Source of the DNA: Paenibacillus sp. RC67
GTDB lineage: Bacteria; Bacillota; Bacilli; Paenibacillales; NBRC-103111
Assembly (NCBI RefSeq): GCF_030020805.1
Contig: NZ_CP125098.1
Location: forward strand, 5,417,501 to 5,481,500
Reading direction: 5' to 3'
DNA length: 64,000 nt
Below the pieces are notes generated by a model. The model was not told the origin of the DNA and ran no database searches. It saw only the letters and a program-made list of their open reading frames with translations. The position numbers and the translations under genes are program-made. Shown piece after piece: positions 1-7,944 of this stretch (positions are counted from its first letter, which is position 1; the number at the start of each line of letters is the position of its first letter).

Positions 1-788
1 GTTGCTACGATGACTGCAGCCATTTTCAATGTTTCAGACGGAGGCGGAACGGAGGAAATGTCCATCCGGAGGTCCGCGTTATTCGCATTCAGCAAAATGT
101 TTTGCAGCATAACCTGAAGCGGCCATTTGCTTGCATCATTAATATAAATCAATGCAGTGAAAAATTGGTTCCAGTAAGCGACCGCATAAAACAATCCGAA
201 AGCGGCCAAGGAAGGAAGTGACAGCGGCAAAATAATCCGGAAAAACGTAGATAAATCGTTACACCCGTCCATCGAAGCGGACTCTTCCAGCTCGGCAGGG
301 ATGCTATCGAAAAATCCCTTCATCAAGATGACGTTCCAGCCGCTTGCCAGCGCCGGTAAAATGAGCGACCATAAGCTGTCGATCAGCTTCAACTCCCGAA
401 CCAGCATGTAGTTCGGGATCATACCGGGATTAAATAATATAGTGATCAGAATCGCGAGCAGGGCAACTTGTCTGCCGCGGAGTCTTTTACGTGATAAGGC
501 ATATGCCAATGAAGCGGTAACCACCAGACTGAGCGCCGTACCGACAAGTGTCACGTAGATGCTCACACCGATCGATTTCGGGAAAGCACCTGTCGCCATC
601 AGAAATTTATACGATTCGAGCGACCAAGTCTTCGGAAAGAGCACGAAGCTTTCTTTCAAATATTCCGTCGGATCGGTAAAGGAAACGACAAACACATAAT
701 ACAACGGGAAAAAGGTGACGACGCCGACCAGCCCCAGCAATGCGATGTTAAATACGTTAAACATCTGGTTTCCCAGTCCTAGTTTCAT
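1..788 (-). CDS. Carbohydrate ABC transporter permease, LplC/AraQ type (C-terminus outside window)
   Basis: Integral membrane subunit of a binding-protein-dependent sugar or oligosaccharide importer. The minus-strand reading starts at 788 (MKLGLGNQMFNVFN) after a GGAGGGAATCAT ribosome site and stays open to the window edge, giving about 262 residues. Several hydrophobic segments are visible, and the permease EAA-loop region reads PAELEESASMDGCN, the contact site for the ATPase in this family. It lies 204 bp downstream of the LplB-type permease at 993-1961, so the two probably form the usual heterodimer. The matching binding protein and any shared MsmX-like ATPase are not next to them in this window. 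The substrate cannot be read from sequence. Confidence 0.92.
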   Translation of the reverse strand, partial: MKLGLGNQMFNVFNIALLGLVGVVTFFPLYYVFVVSFTDPTEYLKESFVLFPKTWSLESYKFLMATGAFPKSIGVSIYVTLVGTALSLVVTASLAYALSRKRLRGRQVALLAILITILFNPGMIPNYMLVRELKLIDSLWSLILPALASGWNVILMKGFFDSIPAELEESASMDGCNDLSTFFRIILPLSLPSLAAFGLFYAVAYWNQFFTALIYINDASKWPLQVMLQNILLNANNADLRMDISSVPPPSETLKMAAVIVA

Positions 789-806
789 ATGATTCCCTCC
801 TAAGGA

Positions 807-937
807 CATTGCTATAGCAATGTGAGTCTGTTGAAAAACCTGAAAATCCGAAAAGTTGTTTTGGTACCCCACCTATTACCTTTCGCATTTTTCCCTATGA
901 TAGGGTTTTTCATCAACCTGGCATCGCTATAGCAATG
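807..937. repeat. MITE-like or palindromic insertion flanked by 16-bp repeats
   Basis: A perfect 16-bp palindrome, CATTGCTATAGCAATG (807-822), recurs almost unchanged as CATCGCTATAGCAATG (922-937), with a further partial copy near 951-964. Between them, GTTGAAAAACC (830-840) and GGTTTTTCATCAAC (904-917) form imperfect terminal inverted repeats around about 65 bp without coding potential. This lies between two permease genes of one likely operon. It could be a small non-autonomous insertion with a target duplication, or a processing/terminator structure. Confidence 0.45.
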
Positions 938-992
938 TAAACTTTTGAATTACTATTGCAATGCCTTCGTCGTAATTAAGGATGCGGCGAAC

Positions 993-1961
993 TTAATATA
1001 CGCCTTCTTCACCCATTTTTTTAGAAATCCAGTTAGCCACAACAACCAATACTAAGCCTACAACGGATTTAAACAAACCGGCAGCGGTACTGTAGCTGAA
1101 CTCCCCTTGTTGGATACCGACCCGGTACACATAGGTATCAAATACTTCAGCCACTTGGGAAACGGCGCCATTGTACATCAGAAATACTTGCTCAAAACCG
1201 ACATCAAGCATATGTCCGAGACGTAAGATGAGCAGTGTAATGATGACGTTGCGAATGGCCGGGAGCGTAATGCTCCACATTTGGCGAAGGCGTCCCGCTC
1301 CGTCAATCTTGGCAGCTTCATACACCCCAGGATCGATGCTTGCCATCGCTGCCAGGAACAGAATCGTTCCCCAACCGCATTCCTTCCAGATGGATTGAAC
1401 CGTGAGCATGATCCAGAACGTATCCGGATTCGTTAAGAAGTCAACTCTTGCCAAGCCAATGCCTTCCAGCATTTTGTTGACCAAACCTTCGCCTTTTGCG
1501 AACAACAAGAACGTCAAGCCGGAAATAATAACCCAGGACAAGAAATGCGGCATGTACACGATGGATTGAATAACTCGCTGATACACAACGCTGCGCAGCT
1601 CATTCAAGAGCAGAGAGAGCACGATCGGAAGTGGAAAAAAGAGTACGAGGCTCATCAGATTAATCGCCATCGTATTACGGAAGAGCAGCATAAAGTCCGG
1701 ATTGGAGAAAAATCGCTGGAAATGCTCAAGCCCTACCCATTCGCTGCCGGTGATACCGGCAAACGGAGAAAAATTCTGAAATGAAATGACAACGCCCCAC
1801 ATCGGGACAAATTTGAAAATCAGAAAAAACAACACACCTGGCAAAGCCAGCAAATATAAATATTTGTCACGTCTTAAATCCCTTAAGATGCCTCCCTTAC
1901 GCTGAGTTTGGGATTTCGCGGAATTGCTGGAAGCCAGAGGTTCTGGTTGTACTAATGCCAT
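993..1961 (-). CDS. Carbohydrate ABC transporter permease, LplB/YteP type
   Basis: Membrane subunit of a sugar importer and partner of the LplC-type permease just downstream. The N-terminus is a basic cytoplasmic tail (KGGILRDLRRDKYLYLLALP) followed by about six transmembrane segments, and the EAA loop reads DPGVYEAAKIDGAG, typical of the LplB family. An ATG at 1970 is also in frame, but AAAGGGG is then only about two bases away. The second ATG at 1961 (MALVQPEP) has proper spacing and is preferred, giving 322 residues. No ATPase gene is adjacent, as is common for this subfamily, which often shares one ATPase across systems. Four palindromic motifs upstream (2091-2173) suggest dedicated regulation. 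Confidence 0.92.
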   Translation of the reverse strand: MALVQPEPLASSNSAKSQTQRKGGILRDLRRDKYLYLLALPGVLFFLIFKFVPMWGVVISFQNFSPFAGITGSEWVGLEHFQRFFSNPDFMLLFRNTMAINLMSLVLFFPLPIVLSLLLNELRSVVYQRVIQSIVYMPHFLSWVIISGLTFLLFAKGEGLVNKMLEGIGLARVDFLTNPDTFWIMLTVQSIWKECGWGTILFLAAMASIDPGVYEAAKIDGAGRLRQMWSITLPAIRNVIITLLILRLGHMLDVGFEQVFLMYNGAVSQVAEVFDTYVYRVGIQQGEFSYSTAAGLFKSVVGLVLVVVANWISKKMGEEGVY

Positions 1962-1970
1962 CCTCTCCAT

Positions 1971-2410
1971 TCCCCTTTCTAGTTTTTCTCGTATTCATGT
2001 TGAATTGTAATGCGTCATCAACGCGGAGTGCTTAAGACTTAAACACCGGATGATTAACAACTTAAATTAAAATCATACCGTTGACAATCAGACATTATTG
2101 TCCTGAATGAAGGCAAATTTGTCGCAGTCAGAATGGGGGTTGAGACTATTTTGCCGATTGAGACAATATTGTACAAAGGCGTGAGAACGGCGTCGCAGCG
2201 CGGATTAATCGAGTGCAAGGCCTATCGCAGTAAGGTCCCTCTTTGCTCTCGGTCCACCGATACACATCCGTAGCTGTTGAACCAAAAAGCTGACAGGAGT
2301 TTGTCCAGTTATTAGAGCAGCAGCTTCTCACACCTTCGTACGTAATGTTTCGACACAGTAGTACCCGAGTATAGGAACCGGATTCAGACGATAGGTTCTT
2401 GCGTAACAGA
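1971..2410. other. Intergenic region upstream of the LplB-type permease
   Basis: No convincing gene is seen. A 93-codon minus-strand frame at 2146-2427 has no ribosome site, an odd composition and no recognisable family, so I treat it as non-coding. The stretch holds the operator-like cluster at 2091-2173 and presumably the promoter of the permease operon. Confidence 0.6.
2091..2173. promoter_or_regulatory. Cluster of four GACAAWWTTGTC-like palindromic sites
   Basis: Four 12-bp sequences share one palindromic pattern: GACATTATTGTC (2091), GGCAAATTTGTC (2112), GACTATTTTGCC (2144) and GACAATATTGTA (2162). The last two are embedded in an 18-bp spaced direct repeat beginning TTGAGAC. They lie 120-210 bp upstream of the LplB-type permease start. 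The arrangement looks like a multi-site operator or activator array for the permease operon, although no regulator is encoded next to it here. Confidence 0.5.
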
Positions 2411-2445
2411 AATAAGGGCCCAAGCACTCGGTGCTTGGACCCTAC
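2411..2445 (-). terminator. Rho-independent terminator after the sulfatase gene
   Basis: GGGCCCAAGCAC (2416-2427) pairs with GTGCTTGGACCC (2431-2442) with one mismatch and a 3-base loop. On the minus strand a short T-containing tract follows. It lies 32 bp beyond the sulfatase stop codon. Confidence 0.7.
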
Positions 2446-2476
2446 ATCACTCTATATTGTTAAAATGAAGCCCTAA

Positions 2477-4009
2477 TTATTCCATTGCCGCAAGTCCGTG
2501 TCTGTCATAAAAGACCGGGCCGCGAGACCAGACGCATGCCAAATGCATCAGAAGCTCTCCGGTCATACGTTCGCGCACCGCCGCATATCTCTCATCGGCA
2601 TACACATTGTGCCATTCGTTAGGATCTGCTGCCAGATCATACAGCTCTCCCTGAAACTCGCCGATTCGGCCAATCGCCTCTCCGAGTGTACCCGGCATAT
2701 ACACGATAAGCTTATAGTCCTGTTTTCTCCACATCAATGCAGGAGCCGAATGATGCGGCTCTGCTCCTTTGCCGTGGAATTCGCAGAAGGTTCCGAGACG
2801 TTGTGTCTCTCCCAGCAAATCGAGTCCGGGCAGCTGCGGATTGCGCGGCAGTCCTGCTACCCTAGACAAGGTCGGCACGAGATCCACCAGCTCAGCCGGG
2901 CGGTCATCTACCGTCCCGTGCGCCGCTTGCGATAAATAGCTGCCGGCCAAGATCATAGGCACACGGACACTGCTCTCATACAAGCAGTATTTGCTGAAGC
3001 GGTGCTGTCGTTCGCCCAGCATTTCGCCGTGATCGGAGACGAAGACGATCAGGGCATTGTCGAGCCGACCTTGCCGCTCCAGCTTCTCCATTGCCTTACC
3101 TAAATAATCATCGAGCCAGGAGCAATTCGCCCAATAACGAAGCGTCGTCCGCTTGCGCTCCTCCGGAGTCATTGCTTCCCATACATGCCGTTTCTCCCAA
3201 TAGTTGCGCTGACTGCTCTCGTTGACAGCGTCTGTGGCTGCCAGATGCGTTCCTTCTTCAAGCTCCCATGGGGGTTGATCCATATCCGGGATATCATTGA
3301 TATCGTAGAGATCCTCGAACTCCTTCGGAACATTGAAGCCGGCATGCGGCTTTAAGAAGGAAAGATACAAGAACAGCGGGCGCGACTCATCCAGTCCCTC
3401 ATCGATGAACTTCAAGCACTGCTCGGCCACCCATCCGTCGCGGTGCAAATGCATCGGCACTTGACTCGTGCAGCCGATATAGCCTTTGGAATTTTCCTCG
3501 CCGCCACCATAGTCTTTTGTTTCTTCATAATATGCTGCAAGCCCTTCCGGCTCGACATCTCCCATCATGACGGCGCCATCCTCGTAATGCCCGCTGTCGT
3601 GGGAAAGCCCGACAGCTCGCACCTCGAAGCCGCGGGTGGAAGGGGATGGATTTTTCACGCCGTGATTCCAATGCGTCTTCCCGAAGCCTGCGGTCTGATA
3701 CCCTGCTTTTCGCATTAATTCAGGGAGCGGATCACTAGGCAGCTTGTCTTCATTGTACAATCCGCCGTGATTGGTTCGCACCCCAAGCTGCGATGGATAG
3801 TAGCCAAACATCATCGAGGTGCGGCTAGGCACGCACATCGGTGCCTGACATACCGCCTGGCTGTAGGTTATGCCCTGAGCCGACAGCTTGTCGATGTTCG
3901 GTGTATGAATATGCTGGTTGTATTTGCCGATACAATCCCAGCGCTGCTGATCCGTCATGAAAAAAATAATGTTCGGTTTGGTTGGTTCGCTTTCTGTATT
4001 GTTTTGCAT
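2477..4009 (-). CDS. Sulfatase (type I, formylglycine-dependent), cytoplasmic
   Basis: Hydrolyses sulfate esters, here most likely on a carbohydrate. The N-terminal metal-binding motif PNIIFFMTDQQRWD (residues 12-25) and the signature MCVPSRTS place the catalytic cysteine at residue 59, to be converted to formylglycine by a maturase not seen here. The C-terminal part contains SDHGEMLGE, another metal site. At 510 residues it is a normal length for family S1. No signal peptide is present, so it should act in the cytoplasm. The start has a GGGAAGGAAG ribosome site. It sits 38 bp downstream of the large GH106-like hydrolase and is probably co-transcribed, which suggests removal of sulfate from imported oligosaccharides. 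The exact substrate is unknown. Confidence 0.9.
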   Translation of the reverse strand: MQNNTESEPTKPNIIFFMTDQQRWDCIGKYNQHIHTPNIDKLSAQGITYSQAVCQAPMCVPSRTSMMFGYYPSQLGVRTNHGGLYNEDKLPSDPLPELMRKAGYQTAGFGKTHWNHGVKNPSPSTRGFEVRAVGLSHDSGHYEDGAVMMGDVEPEGLAAYYEETKDYGGGEENSKGYIGCTSQVPMHLHRDGWVAEQCLKFIDEGLDESRPLFLYLSFLKPHAGFNVPKEFEDLYDINDIPDMDQPPWELEEGTHLAATDAVNESSQRNYWEKRHVWEAMTPEERKRTTLRYWANCSWLDDYLGKAMEKLERQGRLDNALIVFVSDHGEMLGERQHRFSKYCLYESSVRVPMILAGSYLSQAAHGTVDDRPAELVDLVPTLSRVAGLPRNPQLPGLDLLGETQRLGTFCEFHGKGAEPHHSAPALMWRKQDYKLIVYMPGTLGEAIGRIGEFQGELYDLAADPNEWHNVYADERYAAVRERMTGELLMHLACVWSRGPVFYDRHGLAAME

Positions 4010-4047
4010 CTTCGTCTTCCTTCCCTTCGAAGCTTATTGTATTCCTC

Positions 4048-7000
4048 TTATGCACGTGGAGCCGTATAGACCGGCTTTAACTCATGCTTCGCATAATCGA
4101 AATATTTACCTTCCAGCAAACCGATCAACGTATTGGTCACACGAACTTCGATGCGGTTCGTACCTTCTTCAAGTATTGACGTCTGTCCGCGGAAGCGGTA
4201 AGGCATCCAAGTGCGGGCCCCAAGGGACACACTGTTTACCAATACTTCAGCCACGTCATGGAACTCGCTGTCCAAGTCTTCAAACGTAAGCTCAAAGCTA
4301 TCCTCCGCTGGCAATACGTCAATCTGAAGCTCGCGGCGGAATGTCATGGTTCCTGCAAAGTACGGATAACCCGTGTAGGGACTAGCTGCAAGCGGATGCT
4401 CCTGAACGGCCGGACGCTTCAAGACTGGACGCTGCTCAGCGTCAAAGCCGGTTTGGAAGGCGCCTGTAATGTACAACGCATCGATAAGACCGTTCCAATC
4501 ATGCTCGATAGTCACCTCTACCGCGATCTCATTTACGCCTGGTTGGATAAAAGAAGTGATATCGCAGCCTACGTTCATATAGTCATACAAGTTGCTGCGA
4601 GCAAAGTCCGACTTCTGGAGACGATGACCGTTAATCAGAATCGAGCCCTCCCCGGACAACGCACCTTGATCCATGATTAGATGCACCTTATCGAGCGACT
4701 TCTCTGCGACGATGGTTGCCGTATAGCGTGCTTGCAGCGGATAAGCCAAGCGGATGCGCATCGGGGTTCCGAAGAGCTGACTCATTTGCACCGGAAGCTT
4801 TGTGGAAGCTGCCAGATCCGCACATTGATCAATGAATGTCTTGACCTGCACCAGCTGTCCTGCATCCTCAATTACGGATTCCGAACCATTCACTCCTTGA
4901 AGTGAGAGCTGGAACGCATCCAATCGGACCGCGTTATCCTCTTCGGTCTGCATAGTCCACAATGTCACCTCAGACGCATCAACCTTCAAATCCCATGGTT
5001 TGCTCAGAACCGCTTCAGTTGCTTCACTACGGGTAATACGGAACAGTCTGGATTCGAAGGAGCCTAACAGAACAGGCAGCGTCCAGCCATCACCCGATTG
5101 CTCTGCGTGCACCACAGCTTCGTCTCCACGATCCAACGATAGCTCTGTGAACTCTGCGGCTGACGCCCCAGCTGCACCCCATAAGGCGGCCGATACCTGC
5201 AAGGACAAGTCGCGTACCGCTTCCTCCTGATTGCTTACGAAGACAAGGAAGCTATCCGCATCAATTCTTCGTGTTTGCATCAATATACTGTGTCCGCCAT
5301 AAGCTGGCTCCAGCTTCACGGTCAGCGGCTGCAGCTCTTCCAGCAGCGAAGTCATGCTACCCAGCGCGGCGGTTTCGTCCGCCTTTGCCGTGTACGGCAA
5401 ATGATACGCGTTCGCTGTGCCTTTGGACCACGACAGCGCTTGTTCACCGCTTTCGCTCCAGAATTGTTCGGTGCTAGGCTGCGGCAAACCGAAGGCGCTC
5501 GCAGCTGAAGCTGCGTCCCAGCCGTTCGATTCAATAGCCTGATAAGGCAACTGCCCCATGCTGATCACTGTTCCGCCCTGCGCGAGGAAGGCTTCGAGCT
5601 TCGCCCATGCGCCGCTCTCCAGATTGGTCATTGGCGGCACGATTACGATGGAATAACTGGCATTCCCCAGCGTAATAAGACCGTTCTCCACTACAGCTTC
5701 CGCCAACAGTCCCGTATCCAAATGATCATAGTCTCTGCCGCTGTACGTCAACTCATTGCAAATGCGTGTCCACCAAGCTTTCAGGTCTTCGAGTTTCCTT
5801 TTCTCATCGGCTTGTTTCCCGCCGTAATCAAAATTGTGGAAAGGATTACCCATGTGCGCCCACAGCGAGGTTGTCGGTTGAAGAACCGCTGCCTTGATTT
5901 CCGCTTGTCCACAACTCATGACGTAGCTGATCCGTCCGACATAATCGCCAAGATGTCTGAAATGCTTCCAATACGGATTTTGCAAAAACTGCGACGGCGG
6001 AGCGTCATGCTTCATCAGCGCATCGAGCGTATAGAAAAAGGCATGGAAGTTAAAGAAGTTCGTTCCTTGCGCTGCCATCCGATCAATCATCCACTTGGCA
6101 TCCTGAAGTGTCATCGACCATCCTACACTATGGAAGCACTCGATTAAATTGCGTTCACGACCGAACTGGCGGGCGATGGAGCTGACCATTTTGGCACTGC
6201 TCCGGAAGCTTTCAGCAGCGTTGTTCAGAATCCAATCCAATGAACGTCCGAGCTTTTCATGCGCGGTATCCCCTCCAGGCACATGGCTGTACCGCTGTGT
6301 CGTATGTCGTACGGACGGCACCTCGGTCACATACTGCAGTCCGTACCGCTCGCACCAATCATGCACCTGCTTATGATAAGCACCGAGCAAGAGCTCATGA
6401 ATGGCCTGGTAATAGTCATACCGAATGCGGGCCGCCTGATCGGCTTCTTCATACAACAGTGCATGCAGATGTTCCCGGAGGTCATAGCCGTTTTGCTCCA
6501 TGAAAAATTGAGGCAGCTTCGGCGACCATGGCATACTGCCCAAGAGCCCGATTTCGTCGGTGAACATTCCTTTGATCGTTCCGCCAAAATATTCGCCCAA
6601 ATGCTGGGCATACTTGTCATGAGTTAACCGAATAAAGGTTGCCATCGCTTCATGATTGCACGGATCGACGAACGTGCCGTAATATTTGAAATCCTCGATT
6701 TCCTTCTCCTGGAGGATCAACACTTCCCAATCGCCTGACGGCGCGGTCCATTCCATTTTCTGAACTGTGCGGTAAGTAAAGAACCGCTTTTGGTTATAAG
6801 CAGTCAAGCCCGCTTTTTGAAAAATCGGCTCCGCTTGGAAGTTCCCGATGGACGAACGGATATCCACCACTTTATTCCATAGCTTTTCGCCATCCTGACT
6901 AATTGGAATCGCCTTCGCGTACAGAATACGCGCCCAAGGCAGCTCGATGGACAGATGTTGTCCGCCCTGCACCCGCTCAGCCCGATGCTCCAGCGTGTAG

Positions 7001-7326
7001 TGCTTGGCCTCCGGATGCTCCAGCGTCACCTCACCGCCAGCGATACCGCTTGGATACGGATACTCGTCGTAGAGCCACACATGCAAATTACGGCGCTCGG
7101 CAGCTTCAACAGCTACGCGTACTTTTTGAAACCAGGCATCGGATAAGTAAGGTACTTGCAGCCCCTGTCTCGCACAGACGAAAAATCCCCCCAAGCCCTT
7201 GTCCGCCATCTCATCGATCTGATAACGAATTTGCTCGTCGTCCATTTCCCCGTTCCAAAACCAAAACGGATGAATCCGGTAAGCAGCTTCCGGCTGCGCA
7301 AAAGATTGCATATTGAATTGGGCCAT
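4048..7326 (-). CDS. Large glycoside hydrolase, GH106-like (alpha-L-rhamnosidase family)
   Basis: A 1092-residue enzyme that I place near GH106 alpha-L-rhamnosidases by its N-terminal block HPFWFWNGEMDDEQIRYQID and by GLGGFFVCARQGLQVPYLSD, which are characteristic of that group, and by overall length. The first 600 residues form the catalytic (beta/alpha)8 part (for example FTDEIGLLGSMPW and TEVPSVRH). The C-terminal 250 residues look like beta-sandwich, galactose-binding-like domains (GSILINGHRL, VTNTLIGLLEG). There is no signal peptide, so it is cytoplasmic. It precedes the sulfatase, which fits breakdown of a sulfated or decorated rhamnose-containing glycan. The family call is from memory of motifs. 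Catalytic acids were not mapped, and another related GH family is possible. Confidence 0.72.
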   Translation of the reverse strand: MAQFNMQSFAQPEAAYRIHPFWFWNGEMDDEQIRYQIDEMADKGLGGFFVCARQGLQVPYLSDAWFQKVRVAVEAAERRNLHVWLYDEYPYPSGIAGGEVTLEHPEAKHYTLEHRAERVQGGQHLSIELPWARILYAKAIPISQDGEKLWNKVVDIRSSIGNFQAEPIFQKAGLTAYNQKRFFTYRTVQKMEWTAPSGDWEVLILQEKEIEDFKYYGTFVDPCNHEAMATFIRLTHDKYAQHLGEYFGGTIKGMFTDEIGLLGSMPWSPKLPQFFMEQNGYDLREHLHALLYEEADQAARIRYDYYQAIHELLLGAYHKQVHDWCERYGLQYVTEVPSVRHTTQRYSHVPGGDTAHEKLGRSLDWILNNAAESFRSSAKMVSSIARQFGRERNLIECFHSVGWSMTLQDAKWMIDRMAAQGTNFFNFHAFFYTLDALMKHDAPPSQFLQNPYWKHFRHLGDYVGRISYVMSCGQAEIKAAVLQPTTSLWAHMGNPFHNFDYGGKQADEKRKLEDLKAWWTRICNELTYSGRDYDHLDTGLLAEAVVENGLITLGNASYSIVIVPPMTNLESGAWAKLEAFLAQGGTVISMGQLPYQAIESNGWDAASAASAFGLPQPSTEQFWSESGEQALSWSKGTANAYHLPYTAKADETAALGSMTSLLEELQPLTVKLEPAYGGHSILMQTRRIDADSFLVFVSNQEEAVRDLSLQVSAALWGAAGASAAEFTELSLDRGDEAVVHAEQSGDGWTLPVLLGSFESRLFRITRSEATEAVLSKPWDLKVDASEVTLWTMQTEEDNAVRLDAFQLSLQGVNGSESVIEDAGQLVQVKTFIDQCADLAASTKLPVQMSQLFGTPMRIRLAYPLQARYTATIVAEKSLDKVHLIMDQGALSGEGSILINGHRLQKSDFARSNLYDYMNVGCDITSFIQPGVNEIAVEVTIEHDWNGLIDALYITGAFQTGFDAEQRPVLKRPAVQEHPLAASPYTGYPYFAGTMTFRRELQIDVLPAEDSFELTFEDLDSEFHDVAEVLVNSVSLGARTWMPYRFRGQTSILEEGTNRIEVRVTNTLIGLLEGKYFDYAKHELKPVYTAPRA

Positions 7327-7379
7327 GTAAGCTCATCTCCTCGACATATGAATAACTATTTCATTAACCTATTTAAAAC

Positions 7380-7407
7380 TATATAGGAAGTACCTTTTGC
7401 ATAACAA
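7380..7407 (-). promoter_or_regulatory. Candidate sigma-A promoter for the hydrolase-sulfatase operon
   Basis: On the minus strand TTGTTA (plus 7402-7407) and TATATA (7380-7385) are separated by 16 bp, about 54 bp upstream of the hydrolase start codon. Both hexamers are moderate matches to the consensus. Confidence 0.4.
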
Positions 7408-7611
7408 TCGTACTATTTTGACGCCATGCGATTTCGTCTTCAACTATCTTGCGGGATTTGCACATCCTTGCGAAACCAAGCATTTAACCATCGCTATCCA
7501 TTTTCGGAATGGTAATACAACACACTGCATTGTTTTTGAATACAGAACGGTGAACACTCCCTCATATGGAGGGAAGACTTGATCAACCACGTTCTACCAC
7601 CATCGTATACG

Positions 7612-7645
7612 ACCATAAAAAAGGTTAACCAGATATTTCTGGTTA
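7612..7645 (-). terminator. Hairpin with terminator form on the minus strand
   Basis: GTTAACCAGA and TCTGGTTAAC form a perfect 10-bp stem around a 4-base loop. Read on the minus strand it is followed by CCTTTTTT, the classic terminator layout. No annotated minus-strand gene ends here, so it may protect the hydrolase operon from read-through, end an unrecognised short transcript, or serve as an operator. Confidence 0.45.
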
Positions 7646-7728
7646 ACACTATCACAGCTTATTCTCGACATTATTCAATAAGAATTGACGAACCCAAGAA
7701 CTCAACTAATCGTTTCACAAATTTAGCA

Positions 7729-7751
7729 ACTAAAATATATTTAAATTTAGT
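7729..7751. promoter_or_regulatory. 23-bp inverted repeat ACTAAA-N11-TTTAGT, copy 1
   Basis: Perfect 6-bp arms with an 11-bp AT-only centre. The same architecture recurs at 9522-9544 on the other side of the lipoprotein gene, upstream of the LacI regulator. It lies about 80 bp before the leader ORF and about 190 bp before the lipoprotein start. It is a candidate operator for the neighbouring regulator. Confidence 0.45.
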
Positions 7752-7811
7752 TTATTTTAGTCATATTTTATTAAATTATCTAATTGACAGGCTATAAACG
7801 AAGGTGATATC

Positions 7812-7868
7812 ATGAATTTGACACAAAAATACAGCGCTTACATATCGCATTTCTTCTTTTCTAACTAG
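7812..7868 (+). CDS. Possible 18-residue leader peptide
   Basis: ATG at 7812 follows a very good ribosome site (GAAGGTGATATC) and opens a short frame, MNLTQKYSAYISHFFFSN, ending in TAG at 7866-7868. It lies 76 bp upstream of the solute-binding lipoprotein, which has its own AGAGGGGTG site. Either it is a translated leader that couples or attenuates expression, or the ribosome site is a chance match. Nothing else is known about the peptide. Confidence 0.3.
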   Translation: MNLTQKYSAYISHFFFSN

Positions 7869-7944
7869 ATCGATATAAACTTTACTAAACAATCTAGGTA
7901 TCATTTTGGGCTTTAAAAAGGAATGAATCCAGAGGGGTGTTTGT

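Larger units (their letters stand above)
7408..7811. other. AT-rich divergent intergenic region
   Basis: No long gene is supported. A 61-codon frame at 7397-7582 shows no ribosome site. The region contains a strong hairpin (7617-7641), the 23-bp inverted repeat at 7729-7751 and an AT-rich promoter zone for the leader ORF and lipoprotein that follow. Confidence 0.55.

Noticed and set aside
2146..2427. 93-codon minus-strand frame upstream of the LplB-type permease
   Set aside because: No ribosome site, overlaps a terminator and the palindrome cluster, and has no recognisable family.
7397..7582. 61-codon plus-strand frame in the hydrolase-lipoprotein gap
   Set aside because: No ribosome site or family features, and it overlaps the hydrolase promoter.
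7830..7843. Possible CcpA cre site (TGTAAGCGCTGTAT on the minus strand)
   Set aside because: Two mismatches to the consensus at conserved positions and it lies inside the putative leader ORF; evidence too thin to annotate.
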